Assembly (NCBI RefSeq): GCF_047425865.1
Contig: NZ_CP179735.1
From: Macrococcoides equi
Lineage (GTDB): Bacteria > Bacillota > Bacilli > Staphylococcales > Staphylococcaceae
Reading direction: 5' to 3' (one strand)
DNA length: 64,000 nt
This document shows, piece after piece, positions 41,079 through 49,563 of this stretch; position 1 is the first letter of the stretch; every line of letters starts with the position of its first letter. Under the pieces are notes generated by a model. The model saw only the letters and a program-made list of their open reading frames with translations. It did not search any database and was not told the origin of the DNA. The position numbers and the translations under genes were made by a program.

Positions 41079-42107
41079 ATGAATTTAGCACTAAAAGAAA
41101 TTTCTTATTATAAGCTAAAATATGCTTTGGTTGCAGCCATCATATTTCTACTTGCATTTCTCGTATTATTTGTTTCAAGTTTAGCACAAGGATTAGGAAA
41201 AGATAATATTTCATTCATTGAGCACATGAACGGAAAATATTTCGTTGTTTCAGATGATGCTGATAATAACCTACTTAATGCACCGATTCATCCAGAAGAC
41301 GTGAAAGTATTAAAGGACAATCATATCCCACTCGTTCAAATGCAACCGATTAAAGTACAGAATAATGATAAGTTCTTACTTACAACAATATCAAACATTC
41401 ATGCATTACCGAAAGATGGTGAGATTGCACTAGATCTGCATATGAGTAAAAACTATAAAGTGAACGACAAATTAAATGTAGTTGATAGTAAAGAAACCTT
41501 AAATATAAAGCAATTTGATAAATATCAAATGTATGCACATATGTCAGTAGGTCTTGTAAATCAAGGTACTTATCAAAAGATAGTCCCTCATAATGCGATT
41601 AATACAGCGATCCTGACGGAAGATATGTTAAAAGATAAAATTGAGCTCAAAGATTTGAAGGCACATTTAAAACATTCAAAAATCATTACACCTACCGATG
41701 CCATGAAAGCCATTCCGAGTTACGAAGCTGAACAAATGCCACTGAATTTAATGGTATTCTTCTTATTCTTAATCTCGGCAATTGTTATCACCGTCTTCTT
41801 CTATATCATTACGATTCAAAAAACAACTGAATACGGCATCTTAAAAGCAATTGGCACGCGTCACAAAAAACTTATCTTCAAGTTAATTCAAGAAGTATTT
41901 ATTATTGTTTCACTAAGCGTAGCTTTAGCGATTGGAATCATCATGATTATCAATAATTTCTTACCACCCACTATGCCATTCTATTTAAATAGTGATCTGA
42001 TATTTATATTAGCAGCCCTATTTTTATTAGTAGCTTTTATTGGCGTCCTATTATCCATCATTAAAGTACTAAAAATAGATCCTATTCAAGCTATTGGAGG
42101 AGAATAA
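41079..42107 (+). CDS. hrtB: Heme efflux ABC permease HrtB
   Basis: A 342-residue MacB/FtsX-type permease. One N-terminal helix (about 12-35, ALVAAIIFLLAFLVLFVSSLAQGL), a roughly 180-residue extracytoplasmic domain, and three C-terminal helices with TTEYGILKAIGTRHKKL (the conserved ATPase-contact loop) near residue 255. It ends DPIQAIGGE as FtsX-family permeases often do. The frame opens earlier, but AAAGGTG is 5-6 bases before the ATG at 41079 and homologues begin MNLALKE. It expels excess heme from the membrane with HrtA. Start of the hrtBA operon controlled by HssR. Confidence 0.92.
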   Translation: MNLALKEISYYKLKYALVAAIIFLLAFLVLFVSSLAQGLGKDNISFIEHMNGKYFVVSDDADNNLLNAPIHPEDVKVLKDNHIPLVQMQPIKVQNNDKFLLTTISNIHALPKDGEIALDLHMSKNYKVNDKLNVVDSKETLNIKQFDKYQMYAHMSVGLVNQGTYQKIVPHNAINTAILTEDMLKDKIELKDLKAHLKHSKIITPTDAMKAIPSYEAEQMPLNLMVFFLFLISAIVITVFFYIITIQKTTEYGILKAIGTRHKKLIFKLIQEVFIIVSLSVALAIGIIMIINNFLPPTMPFYLNSDLIFILAALFLLVAFIGVLLSIIKVLKIDPIQAIGGE

Positions 42108-42108
42108 T

Positions 42109-42780
42109 ATGATTCACGTGGAACAATTAACAAAAACTTTTAAACAAGGTGATACTGAGGTTACCGTTTTAAACAATATTAATTTAGAAGTAAAGCCAGG
42201 TGAAGTGGTCTGTTTATATGGCCCTTCTGGTTCAGGGAAAAGTACGTTACTCACAATCATAAGTGCTTTACTGAAACCAACAAGTGGGGAAGTACGTATC
42301 AACAATCAATCGATTAACTCTTTGAACCAACAACAGCTTACGCAGCTCCGTTTAAGTGAAATCGGCTTTATCTTTCAAGCCTCTCATTTAGTTCCTTTCT
42401 TAAAGGTAAAAGAACAGTTAATGCATGTTGCTTTAGAAAATCATATGGATAAGCAGCAAGCAGCACATCGAGCCGAATCTTTATTGAACACATTCGGACT
42501 ATCACACCGAACAAAGCAATATCCTAAAAGCTTATCAGGTGGCGAAAAACAACGTGTCGCGATTGCACGAGCATTTATGAATGAACCGTCCCTAATATTA
42601 GCTGATGAACCAACAGCAAGCTTAGACTTTGAACGTGCAGTACAAGTGATTGAAGCAATTCAGGAACGCGTGAAGGCACAGCAAAGTGCATGTATCATCA
42701 TTACACATGATGATCGTATCTTTAAGTATGCAGATCATCTGTATCGATTAGAAGGTGGCAACATGGTAAAAGAAAGATAA
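42109..42780 (+). CDS. hrtA: Heme efflux ABC ATPase HrtA
   Basis: A 223-residue LolD/MacB-type ATPase. Walker A YGPSGSGKSTLL near residue 42, signature SLSGGEKQRVAIARAFM near 142, Walker B LILADEPTASLD and TITHDD switch region. The typical MacB-type IGFIFQASHLVPFL Q-loop is present. The ATG at 42109 is one base beyond the hrtB stop and has GGAGGAG upstream. HrtA powers HrtB in heme efflux. Expression should be induced by HssR when heme is in excess. It is followed by a strong hairpin terminator at 42785-42817. Confidence 0.93.
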   Translation: MIHVEQLTKTFKQGDTEVTVLNNINLEVKPGEVVCLYGPSGSGKSTLLTIISALLKPTSGEVRINNQSINSLNQQQLTQLRLSEIGFIFQASHLVPFLKVKEQLMHVALENHMDKQQAAHRAESLLNTFGLSHRTKQYPKSLSGGEKQRVAIARAFMNEPSLILADEPTASLDFERAVQVIEAIQERVKAQQSACIIITHDDRIFKYADHLYRLEGGNMVKER

Positions 42781-42784
42781 TCAT

Positions 42785-42817
42785 TAAGCTCCCAAATCTT
42801 CTTGATTTGGGAGCTTA
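42785..42817 (+). terminator. Intrinsic terminator after hrtA
   Basis: TAAGCTCCCAAATC (42785-42798) pairs perfectly with GATTTGGGAGCTTA (42804-42817) around TTCTT. It also lies in front of the converging gene at 42848, but T-tracts are weak on both sides. Confidence 0.8.
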
Positions 42818-42847
42818 GATTCTATATAAAACGTTAAAACAGCGGCA

Positions 42848-43555
42848 TCAACACCTTACATATTTACGTTTAAAACCAATTCTATGTTTCTCAATTGCCT
42901 TTTCTATTGTTTCTAACGGATTGACTTCTCCTGGTGGTTTATTCTCACGATTAAATGGAACTTTGCCAACAGATTTAGCTACGGCTGTTGCCTTGTCATG
43001 TAAGTCGACGTAAGAAATAGCAACACACTGAATAAAATTACCAATTCCCACCTTTGCTCTATCCGGTGCTGTATGAATTTCTTGTTCAGCACGGTCCAAC
43101 ATAGTGCTTAATTTATCTGTATCGAAGGTTTCATCTTTCTTATGACCTAATAACCAGCTATAACAATTCCAGCCTGCACTCATTTTGAGATCCTCACCAG
43201 AATCAATCCATTTATCTGCCACTTGTTGTGCAATATCCGCTTCAGAAAGTGTTACCGCCACAACATAATCAGATAGCATATAGAAGTATGCCCCATCAAT
43301 CCAGCGTTCATAATCCGCTTCTGTCATAGCATTGGGATCTGAAATTACACCTGCGAAATACATTGCATCATAGTTACCAGTCGCATATAGCTTATCTGCA
43401 AGCTCCTGATCTTTCTTGATTATTTTACGCATTGGCTTCATTGCACCAGCTGCTACACCGAATAAAGGTTCTTTTGCGCCATTGCCCATATATATTTTCT
43501 TCATACGTTCTTTGCCAAGAGATTCAAGTTCTGCCATTACTTCTTCAAATGTCAT
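42848..43555 (-). CDS. AlkD-like DNA alkylation repair protein
   Basis: A 235-residue all-helical, HEAT-repeat-like protein of the DNA_alkylation family. Features: LGKERMKKIYMGNGAKEPLFGVAAGAMKPMRKIIKKDQELA at the N-terminus, LYATGNYDAMYFAGVISDP, WIDSGEDLKMSAGWNCYSWLLGHKKDE, and an atypical Lys-rich terminal tail. AlkC/AlkD glycosylases remove positively charged alkylated bases. Catalytic Trp/Asp/Arg positions cannot be fixed by eye, and many Firmicute members of this subfamily have unknown substrates. Transcribed divergently from the esterase gene at 43629 across a short region with an 8-bp inverted repeat. Confidence 0.82.
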   Translation of the reverse strand: MTFEEVMAELESLGKERMKKIYMGNGAKEPLFGVAAGAMKPMRKIIKKDQELADKLYATGNYDAMYFAGVISDPNAMTEADYERWIDGAYFYMLSDYVVAVTLSEADIAQQVADKWIDSGEDLKMSAGWNCYSWLLGHKKDETFDTDKLSTMLDRAEQEIHTAPDRAKVGIGNFIQCVAISYVDLHDKATAVAKSVGKVPFNRENKPPGEVNPLETIEKAIEKHRIGFKRKYVRC

Positions 43556-43578
43556 TTTTCCATCTCCCTTTTACTCGT

Positions 43579-43607
43579 AGTATAATGAATATTACATTTA
43601 TTATACT
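43579..43607. promoter_or_regulatory. Inverted repeat carrying two facing -10 elements
   Basis: AGTATAAT (43579-43586) and ATTATACT (43600-43607) form a perfect 8-bp inverted repeat with 13 bp between. It gives TATAAT on plus for the esterase and TATAAT on minus for the AlkD-like gene, so the two divergent promoters share the same DNA. No clear -35 for either. Confidence 0.5.
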
Positions 43608-43628
43608 GATTACTACGGAGGTACTCCA

Positions 43629-44351
43629 ATGATAAAAGTAAAAAATCCTGATCCCATATTTTTAGAAGGAAATGAACACGCGATACTTCTTCTTCATACA
43701 TTTACTGAGACAGTTAGAGACGTTAAACAACTGGGCTACTATCTACACGAGCAAGGATACACGGTGCTTATCCCATCCTATCCAGGGCACGGATTGCCTA
43801 TCCAGGATTTTGTGAAATATGATATCGATAACTGGTGGCAAACAGTTGAAGATAGCTTTTTAAAATTAAGGGGGCAATATAATAATATCTCTTTAATTGG
43901 TGTCTCTTTAGGCGGTCTATTTTCACTTAAGCTCGCAGAAAAATACGATGTTAATCAAATTATCGTGATGAGTGTTCCGATGAAAAAAGATCCTGAAGGT
44001 ATAAAATACCGTTTGAAACAATTTGCACCGAGAATGCACAAAGTCATTTCTTCTGAGCCTTTTCCTGAATCAAATTATCACCTTATCGATAATTACACAG
44101 GTGCCAGTAAGTTTGTTGATTATATTAAAGATATAATGAACAACTTAAGTAAAATCAATAGTTCAACAATCATACTTTATGGAGATCGGGATGATATGAG
44201 CTATCATGACAGCGCTCAATTTATTTACAACAGTATTCAGTCCAAAAAATTTATTGATCATTATGCTAATGCCGGCCATTTAATGACAGTAAGTAAGGAT
44301 AAAGAAAAACTTTATACAGATATATTGCATTTTTTAAGGCAGGATAATTAA
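43629..44351 (+). CDS. Carboxylesterase (Est30-like alpha/beta hydrolase)
   Basis: A 240-residue alpha/beta hydrolase. The nucleophile Ser93 lies in IGVSLGG; the oxyanion region is LLLHTFTETVRDV near 21-33; the acid is in ILYGDRDDM near residue 195 and the His in NAGHLMT near 222. This layout matches bacillary carboxylesterase Est30/YvaK that cleave short acyl esters and monoacylglycerols. Cap loop PGHGLPIQDF is typical. GGAGG precedes the start, and a terminator with TATCCTGC follows. Shares its promoter region with the divergent AlkD-like gene. Confidence 0.9.
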   Translation: MIKVKNPDPIFLEGNEHAILLLHTFTETVRDVKQLGYYLHEQGYTVLIPSYPGHGLPIQDFVKYDIDNWWQTVEDSFLKLRGQYNNISLIGVSLGGLFSLKLAEKYDVNQIIVMSVPMKKDPEGIKYRLKQFAPRMHKVISSEPFPESNYHLIDNYTGASKFVDYIKDIMNNLSKINSSTIILYGDRDDMSYHDSAQFIYNSIQSKKFIDHYANAGHLMTVSKDKEKLYTDILHFLRQDN

Positions 44352-44364
44352 TATCCTGCTTTTT
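44339..44364. terminator. Terminator after the esterase gene
   Basis: GCAGGATA (44339-44346) pairs with TATCCTGC (44352-44359), followed by TTTTT on plus. The stem overlaps the esterase stop codon and ends next to the converging permease pseudogene. Confidence 0.8.
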
Positions 44365-45266
44365 ACATAGCTTTATATTCTGTTTCAAGTGCATCGGCCA
44401 ACATTTGGATTGCTATTAAAATCAACACGACAAATGTACAAGGTACCATAAATGTCCACCATGAAGAATACAACTCTGTCATATGAAACCCTAATAATGT
44501 CGTAATCCGGCATAATAAGTGTAAAATCATTGCCTAAACATGCTTCAAAACCATCGCATGTCTTCGTTCCTCCAAAGAAAATACGGAAAAATGAAATATG
44601 GCTGAGTACCATTAATGCTTGATATAACATGCGGACAAAGATAATCAATAATCTATTCTTAATATTGGGGTAAACATGACGTATTAATTTTTGTGTCTTG
44701 CTGGCACCAATTACGGTTGCAGCATCCATGTATTCTGTATTCAATATTTGTTTCACCTGATCTCTAACGACTACCATTGTCGTTGATACCATCACAAGTG
44801 CAATCACGACTAACATATACCCTATTCTAAACGGCATATCATAGCTGAACTTACCTTTTATTGCTGTCAGTACCGGAAATAACAACATATATGTAACGAT
44901 TGCCTGTGGTAAAAAATAATATGCATTCAAAAATCCATCTGTAACAATATCTGCTGTTCCTTTACGAAAAGCGAGATAACTTCCAAGAATAACAGCAATG
45001 ATAAATGAAATAAGAACAATACCAATGACAAAGATAAACGTGATGCGGTATCCATGCCAGCTCTCCATAAATATTGACGCGCCGAAGCGATCAGTACCGA
45101 ACCAATTGACAACGCCAGGTGGCACTGGATTTTTTATTTCACTTGTCATCACGTTAAATTTATATACTTTTACTTTGTTCTGAAGCATATCAAAGTAAAA
45201 GACACTTGTTATAAAAGGTAAGATGAGGATAATCAATGCCAACCATATCTTAAATAACTTCCTCAT
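44363..45266 (-). pseudogene. Opp/Nik-type ABC permease (OppC-like), frameshifted near the 3' end
   Basis: The first about 240 residues read as an OppC-like permease: N-terminal helix, VVNWFGTDRFGASIF near residue 52 and the EAA loop EYMDAATVIGASKTQKLIRHVYPN near 175. After FFGGTKTCDGFEA the frame changes character and stops at 44385. In another frame the expected C-terminus is intact: LLGFHMTELYSSWW, a last membrane helix and LADALETEYKAM, stopping at 44363. A one-base shift (about 44480-44545) therefore separates the last 50-60 codons. This is either a recent inactivation or a sequencing error. Overlaps the OppB-like gene by 4 bp. Confidence 0.75.
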
Positions 45267-46123
45267 AACTTCACCCCAGTTCTAAATTCAACGAGTTTCT
45301 GAATGATAAATAACGCGATATATATCGGAACAAACATCAGTACCAATATCGTCATCAACATTATTGGGGCATGATAATAATATAAGAACTGTGTAGCGCC
45401 AAAATACCCTAATATGACTTCCATAATTAATAGACTGGATAGTGTCATCCAGACGACCTGCTTAAAATTGATGTAAAATGTTATCCATACATTTGACAAG
45501 ACATGCTTGCGCAGAATTTCAAAATCATTGAGTCCTTTTGCGCGTGCGAGTACTACATAATCTTTATCCAGTTCCTCAGTAATCACCTGATCCAAAATTT
45601 TATATAGCTGGACAAATGGAATTACAGATAGCATGATTGCAGGAAATACAATCGCTTCCTGTTCCCCGTAACTTGCTACTTCCATTATTAATATACCTGT
45701 TTGCTGATAAAAAAAGATAATAAAGATAATGACACAAGGAATATAAAAGATATCCGGTAAATAACCTAAAATTTTTACGAATCGCTTCATTATGTAATCA
45801 ATTAACTTAAATCTTTTAGCTATAACAACACATAATATACTTAAAATAGTACCGAGCATTATACTTAAAAATAAAATAAGCATTGAATTTCGCCATGGTC
45901 TAATGATAAAAGATAAAAACGGATGTTCTATGTAACTGCCTGGTGTCTTAAAAGTGACTGTATCGATATGCATTAACTGTTTAATAAATCGGGGGAAAGC
46001 CTCAAAAAAATGAGATAAATCAAATTTAAAATTCTGATTAAAAAGTAAAATAAAGGCACTCAACAGAAAAAAATTAAGCAATACTAATATTATTTTAACT
46101 CCATTTACAAATATTTTACTCAA
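45263..46123 (-). CDS. ABC permease, OppB-like
   Basis: A 286-residue permease with six helices and the EAA loop ELDKDYVVLARAKGLNDFEILRKHVLSN near residue 185. The N-terminal helix plus long loop (about 30-75) and the C-terminus fit OppB/DppB/NikB, though it is a little shorter than usual (about 310-330). With the OppC-like gene it would make the channel of a peptide or metal-chelate importer. No binding lipoprotein or ATPase genes are adjacent, so the pair is an orphan. Since its partner is frameshifted, the system may be decaying or may rely on ATPases encoded elsewhere. Confidence 0.82.
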   Translation of the reverse strand: MSKIFVNGVKIILVLLNFFLLSAFILLFNQNFKFDLSHFFEAFPRFIKQLMHIDTVTFKTPGSYIEHPFLSFIIRPWRNSMLILFLSIMLGTILSILCVVIAKRFKLIDYIMKRFVKILGYLPDIFYIPCVIIFIIFFYQQTGILIMEVASYGEQEAIVFPAIMLSVIPFVQLYKILDQVITEELDKDYVVLARAKGLNDFEILRKHVLSNVWITFYINFKQVVWMTLSSLLIMEVILGYFGATQFLYYYHAPIMLMTILVLMFVPIYIALFIIQKLVEFRTGVKL

Positions 46124-46155
46124 TAGCGTGTCACTCCTCTCTGAATATTAAGCAC

Positions 46156-46180
46156 AAAAAAGACAGCGATGGCTGTCTTT
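46156..46180 (-). terminator. Intrinsic terminator after alsT
   Basis: AAAGACAGC (46159-46167) pairs with GCTGTCTTT (46172-46180) around GATG; T residues follow on minus. An outer TAAGCA/TGCTTA pairing can lengthen the stem. Confidence 0.75.
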
Positions 46181-46185
46181 AATGC

Positions 46186-47760
46186 TTAATGTGCTTTTTC
46201 ATCAAAGTGTTCTTTTCTTAAACGTTCCGGATAATCCTCTAACCAGAATGTCGCGTTCGGTAATTCATTTGGATCTGGATGATACACTGCATAGCGCCCT
46301 GATCCTTTTTCTTTCTTTTGTCTTTCAAAATCTTTCAATGCACGTAATGCTGGTTTATGAAGGATCCAGATTGCAATAATGTTACACCATGCCATTAGTC
46401 CTACACCAAGATCCCCCATTGCCCATGCCACATCTGCTGTTTTAATCGCACCATAGAATGTAGCACCTACTAGAATTACACGCATTACATTAATTAATAA
46501 TTTATTCATTGAAACACTGCTGTTTTTCATTAAATAAGAAACATTCGTTTCTGCAATATATGCATATGCAAGAATCGTTGTAAATGCAAAGAAGAATAAA
46601 GCAATTGCAACAAAGTATGATCCTAATCCAGAATACGTTGGATCAAACTGATAACCACTTCCATGGAATGCTTTATCAATACCTGCTTGAACATACATTG
46701 CTGTTCCAGAATAATCTTTCTCTCCATCTGCATTAAGCGCATATATACCGCCATCTTTAATTAAGTTCGGCTTATCACCATTCATCGTACCATCCGTTGT
46801 ATTGAATGTACCTGATAATAAAATTATTAAAGCTGTTGCTGTACATACAAATAAGGTATCAACATATACAGAGAAGGCCTGAACTAGTCCTTGTTTAGCA
46901 GGATGTGATACTTCTGCTGCTGCCGCTGGGTGAGGTCCTGTACCTTGACCCGCTTCATTAGAATAAAGACCACGTTTAACACCGATTTCAATCATTGCAC
47001 CAAGAATCCCACCAAATGCTGACTCCATATTAAACGCTGACTTGAATATTAATGCAAATAAACCAGGAACCTTATCAATATTTAGAACAATAATCACAAC
47101 TGCTAATAAAATATATAAGATTGCCATAAAAGGTACAACTGCCGTCGCTACAGATGCTATCCAGCGTACACCACCAAAAATAATTAAAGCTAATATTATA
47201 GCGAGGACAACACCGATAATCCATCCATCAATCCCAAAAGCATTCTTCATAGAGCTTGCAATGGCATTAGACTGAATACCTGGTAATAATAATGCTGTAG
47301 ATACTATTGCTAGCACTGCGAATAATATCGCATAACCTTTCGCAAATCCGCCTTTCATTCCTGCCTCAATATAATATGCAGGGCCCCCACGGTACTCACC
47401 GTTAATCTCTTTCTTATAAATCTGAGCTAAAGTAGATTCGATAAAAGCTGAACTCGCACCTAAAAATGCTGTCATCCACATCCAGAATACTGCTCCTGGA
47501 CCACCGATATAGATCGCTGTTGAAACTCCGACTATGTTACCCGTCCCTACACGTCCAGCAAGCGATAAAGCAATTGCCTGGAAACTAGAAATTCCTGTAG
47601 GTGACTTCTCCCCTTGAAACATTAGTCGAATCATTTCCTTAAGATGCCTCACCTGGAAGAACTTCATCATTAAAGAAAATAATATACCTGTCAATAACAA
47701 TCCATAGACTAATGGTTTACTCCATACAATTTCATTTAGAAAACTCACAATACCTTCCAT
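46186..47760 (-). CDS. alsT: Sodium:alanine/glycine symporter (AGCS family)
   Basis: A 524-residue transporter with about eleven helices. Family motifs: SSFQAIALSLAGRVGTGNIVGVSTAIYIGGPGAVFWMW near residues 58-95, the diagnostic P-G-A-V-F-W-M-W of AGCS, GVKRGLYSNEAGQGTGPHPAAAAEVSHP near 255-282, and an extended hydrophilic insert about 320-360. It imports alanine, glycine or similar amino acids with Na+. Its promoter is near consensus, and a cre-like site lies just past the start of transcription, so carbon catabolite control is likely. Monocistronic, with a terminator directly after the stop. Confidence 0.92.
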   Translation of the reverse strand: MEGIVSFLNEIVWSKPLVYGLLLTGILFSLMMKFFQVRHLKEMIRLMFQGEKSPTGISSFQAIALSLAGRVGTGNIVGVSTAIYIGGPGAVFWMWMTAFLGASSAFIESTLAQIYKKEINGEYRGGPAYYIEAGMKGGFAKGYAILFAVLAIVSTALLLPGIQSNAIASSMKNAFGIDGWIIGVVLAIILALIIFGGVRWIASVATAVVPFMAILYILLAVVIIVLNIDKVPGLFALIFKSAFNMESAFGGILGAMIEIGVKRGLYSNEAGQGTGPHPAAAAEVSHPAKQGLVQAFSVYVDTLFVCTATALIILLSGTFNTTDGTMNGDKPNLIKDGGIYALNADGEKDYSGTAMYVQAGIDKAFHGSGYQFDPTYSGLGSYFVAIALFFFAFTTILAYAYIAETNVSYLMKNSSVSMNKLLINVMRVILVGATFYGAIKTADVAWAMGDLGVGLMAWCNIIAIWILHKPALRALKDFERQKKEKGSGRYAVYHPDPNELPNATFWLEDYPERLRKEHFDEKAH

Positions 47761-47779
47761 AACTCCACCCCTTATTAAA

Positions 47780-47833
47780 TGATAGCGTTTACACTTACTT
47801 TTTTATTATATAGTCACATATTACATGTTGCAA
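47780..47833 (-). promoter_or_regulatory. alsT promoter with downstream cre-like site
   Basis: Minus-strand TTGCAA (47833-47828), 17 bp, TATAAT (47810-47805). Downstream, TGATAGCGTTTACA (47780-47793, plus-strand reading) matches the CcpA cre consensus TGWAARCGYTWWCA at 13 of 14 positions. A site just after the transcription start would act as a roadblock when CcpA is active. Confidence 0.7.
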
Positions 47834-47979
47834 GGTTATTCATTGATTATTCTGAATATTTAATTAAGTTGTGTTTTCTATATCTCTTTTAAATTGCTAT
47901 ATATAAATGCATTTTAAGTGAATAATCTGCTATTCCACCCTATAATAGAATAAAATTCCAATAATTATGGAGGTATCTT

Positions 47980-48873
47980 ATGAATATTTTGATTACCGGT
48001 GGTACAGGAATGGTGGGTACTGCGCTCACAAAAGAAATACTTAATACTTATCAGAATGCCCACATCTTCATTCCAACACGTAGCGATAAGAAAAATACTG
48101 CAAATATTTCTTATCTCAATTGGTCTGAAGATAAATGGCATCAAGAAATTCCTCAGCTAGATCTTGTGATTAACCTTGCAGGCGCTTCTTTAAACGAACG
48201 CTGGACCGAAGATCATAAACAGAAGATTATCAAAAGTAGGGTTGAAAGTACCGAGAAGCTACTTGATTTATTTAAAAATCAAGACAACAAGCCATTTTTC
48301 GTCTCAGCAAGCGCTGTCGGTTACTATCCACCCTCAGAATCATTAACTTATGATGAACAAAATACTTTTAATCCTTTTGATTTCTTGTCTAAAACAGTTT
48401 ATCTGTGGGAACAAGCTGCAAGTAAAATAACTAACCTTGATGTACCTACCGCAATATGCAGATTCGGGGTTATCTTCTCGAATCAAGGGGGTGCTTTACC
48501 TTTAATGGTTAAGCCCTATCAGTTGATGGTCGGAGGTGATATTGGTGACGGGAAACAACCTTACAGCTGGATTCATATTGAAGATTTAGTGAAAAGTATC
48601 CTTTTTATTTTTGAAAAAAGACATACAGGTACGTTTAATTTAACTGCACCCTCTCCAGTAACTCAAAGCCACCTCGGTAAATCTATTGCACAAGTCCTTA
48701 ACAAGCCACACTGGACTGTTGTTCCTAAAAAGATCATGTCATTATTACTTGGAGAACAAGCCATCATGATTACAAAAGGGCAATACGTATTACCTACACA
48801 TTTGCTGGAAGAAGGATATATATTTAAATATCCAGAAGTAGATAAAGCTTTGGAAGATCTATATGGTGAATAA
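47980..48873 (+). CDS. TIGR01777 family epimerase-like SDR protein
   Basis: A 297-residue extended SDR. The N-terminal dinucleotide-binding motif is NILITGGTGMVGTALTKE, followed by LVINLAGASLNERWTEDHKQKIIKSRVESTEKL near residue 68, typical for the YfcH/TIGR01777 group, SASAVGYYPPSES near 103, and YSWIHIEDLVKSILFIFE. The C-terminal DUF1731 region (about 250-297) reads LGEQAIMITKGQYVLPTHLLEEGYIFKYP. The family is widespread, and its substrate is not known. GGAGGT precedes the ATG. It overlaps the DUF1722 gene by 11 bp, so the two are co-expressed. Confidence 0.9.
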   Translation: MNILITGGTGMVGTALTKEILNTYQNAHIFIPTRSDKKNTANISYLNWSEDKWHQEIPQLDLVINLAGASLNERWTEDHKQKIIKSRVESTEKLLDLFKNQDNKPFFVSASAVGYYPPSESLTYDEQNTFNPFDFLSKTVYLWEQAASKITNLDVPTAICRFGVIFSNQGGALPLMVKPYQLMVGGDIGDGKQPYSWIHIEDLVKSILFIFEKRHTGTFNLTAPSPVTQSHLGKSIAQVLNKPHWTVVPKKIMSLLLGEQAIMITKGQYVLPTHLLEEGYIFKYPEVDKALEDLYGE

Positions 48874-49237
48874 AGAAGGAAAAAAAGCTGTTGAAACATT
48901 ATGGAAACAAGAAAAATATAAAGTAATGTATTATAATCAGAATCAATATAATCATATTCGTCAGCTAATGCGCGAACAGCTTGATGATATCAATCATCTC
49001 AAAATGATTATTGAAAAAACATATTCAATGGCACCTACTAAAGGATCTAAGGTAAACAGTTATCAACATATGTGGGGATATTTTAAAAGAATAGCAACGA
49101 CTGAAGAAAAGGAAAGCTATCAAACATATATCCAAAACTTTGAATACTATGAAGATGCATTACATGATTTACTCAAAAGACTAGCCTTAAAGTATGATGT
49201 CACATATTTAAAAAATAGCAGTATCTTATTCGACTAA
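48863..49237 (+). CDS. YbgA/DUF1722 family protein
   Basis: A 124-residue cytosolic helical protein matching DUF1722: LWKQEKYKVMYYNQNQYNHIRQLM at residues 14-37 (consensus K-Y-x-V-M-x-x-x-x-x-x-Y), YQHMWGYFKRIATTEEKESYQ near 67-87 (H-x-x-G-Y-F) and a terminal helix. In Gram-negatives YbgA is found next to photolyase and may aid DNA repair, but no function is established in Firmicutes. It overlaps the preceding SDR gene by 11 bp and ends inside a terminator. A start at the GTG-like frame opening is avoided; the ATG at 48863 (MVNKEGKKAVE) has AAGATCT-type weak upstream sequence. Confidence 0.82.
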   Translation: MVNKEGKKAVETLWKQEKYKVMYYNQNQYNHIRQLMREQLDDINHLKMIIEKTYSMAPTKGSKVNSYQHMWGYFKRIATTEEKESYQTYIQNFEYYEDALHDLLKRLALKYDVTYLKNSSILFD

Positions 49238-49252
49238 GATACCGCTATTTTT
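49213..49252. terminator. Terminator between DUF1722 gene and the 59-aa ORF
   Basis: Arms 49213-49228 and 49235-49250 form a long stem with one mismatch and a 6-base loop; T run follows on plus. The stem covers the DUF1722 stop and the stop of the converging small ORF. Confidence 0.8.
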
Positions 49253-49424
49253 CATTCAGTTTAAACTGTTCTTTCAATCGCTCAACATCTTTCTTCCAGA
49301 AAAAGCGCACATGATGTGCCTGATAAGCAACCTTGATTAAATCATTGGTCATCCATGCGGATAATAATTCAAAAGGGACTCCCATTGCATATATCTCTTC
49401 GTCTGTAACAAATTCTTTATTCAA
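49245..49424 (-). CDS. Small HTH-like hypothetical protein, 59 aa
   Basis: A 59-residue frame with TTG start and weak AGTGGA upstream: MNKEFVTDEEIYAMGVPFEL followed by an amphipathic LSAWMTNDLIKVAYQAHHVRFFWKKDVERLKEQF. The pattern of two short helices, a loop and a basic aromatic strand is like excisionase/MerR-type winged helices (the 'x-F-W-K-K-x-D-V-E-R-L' ending is typical). Codon usage and composition look genuinely coding. It converges on the DUF1722 gene. Role unknown; DNA binding is inference. Confidence 0.6.
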   Translation of the reverse strand: MNKEFVTDEEIYAMGVPFELLSAWMTNDLIKVAYQAHHVRFFWKKDVERLKEQFKLNEK

Positions 49425-49563
49425 TATCCACTCACTCTTTCTATTTCTTTATAAAAATTTTTAATATTATTTAATTACTTTACCCTATATCGGACATACA
49501 AAATGCATAGAATTTCCTTTATAGGGTAGATATAAATATATAACTTTTTAGGAGGGAATATCA

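Noticed and set aside
46124..46185. A binding-protein or ATPase gene fragment for the Opp-like pair
   Set aside because: The short gaps on both sides contain only terminators and Shine-Dalgarno sequence.
49481..49563. SigB promoter in front of the stress protein gene
   Set aside because: GGGTAG is present at 49524-49529 but no GTTT-type -35 at the right distance; only an inverted TACCCTATA pair was noted.
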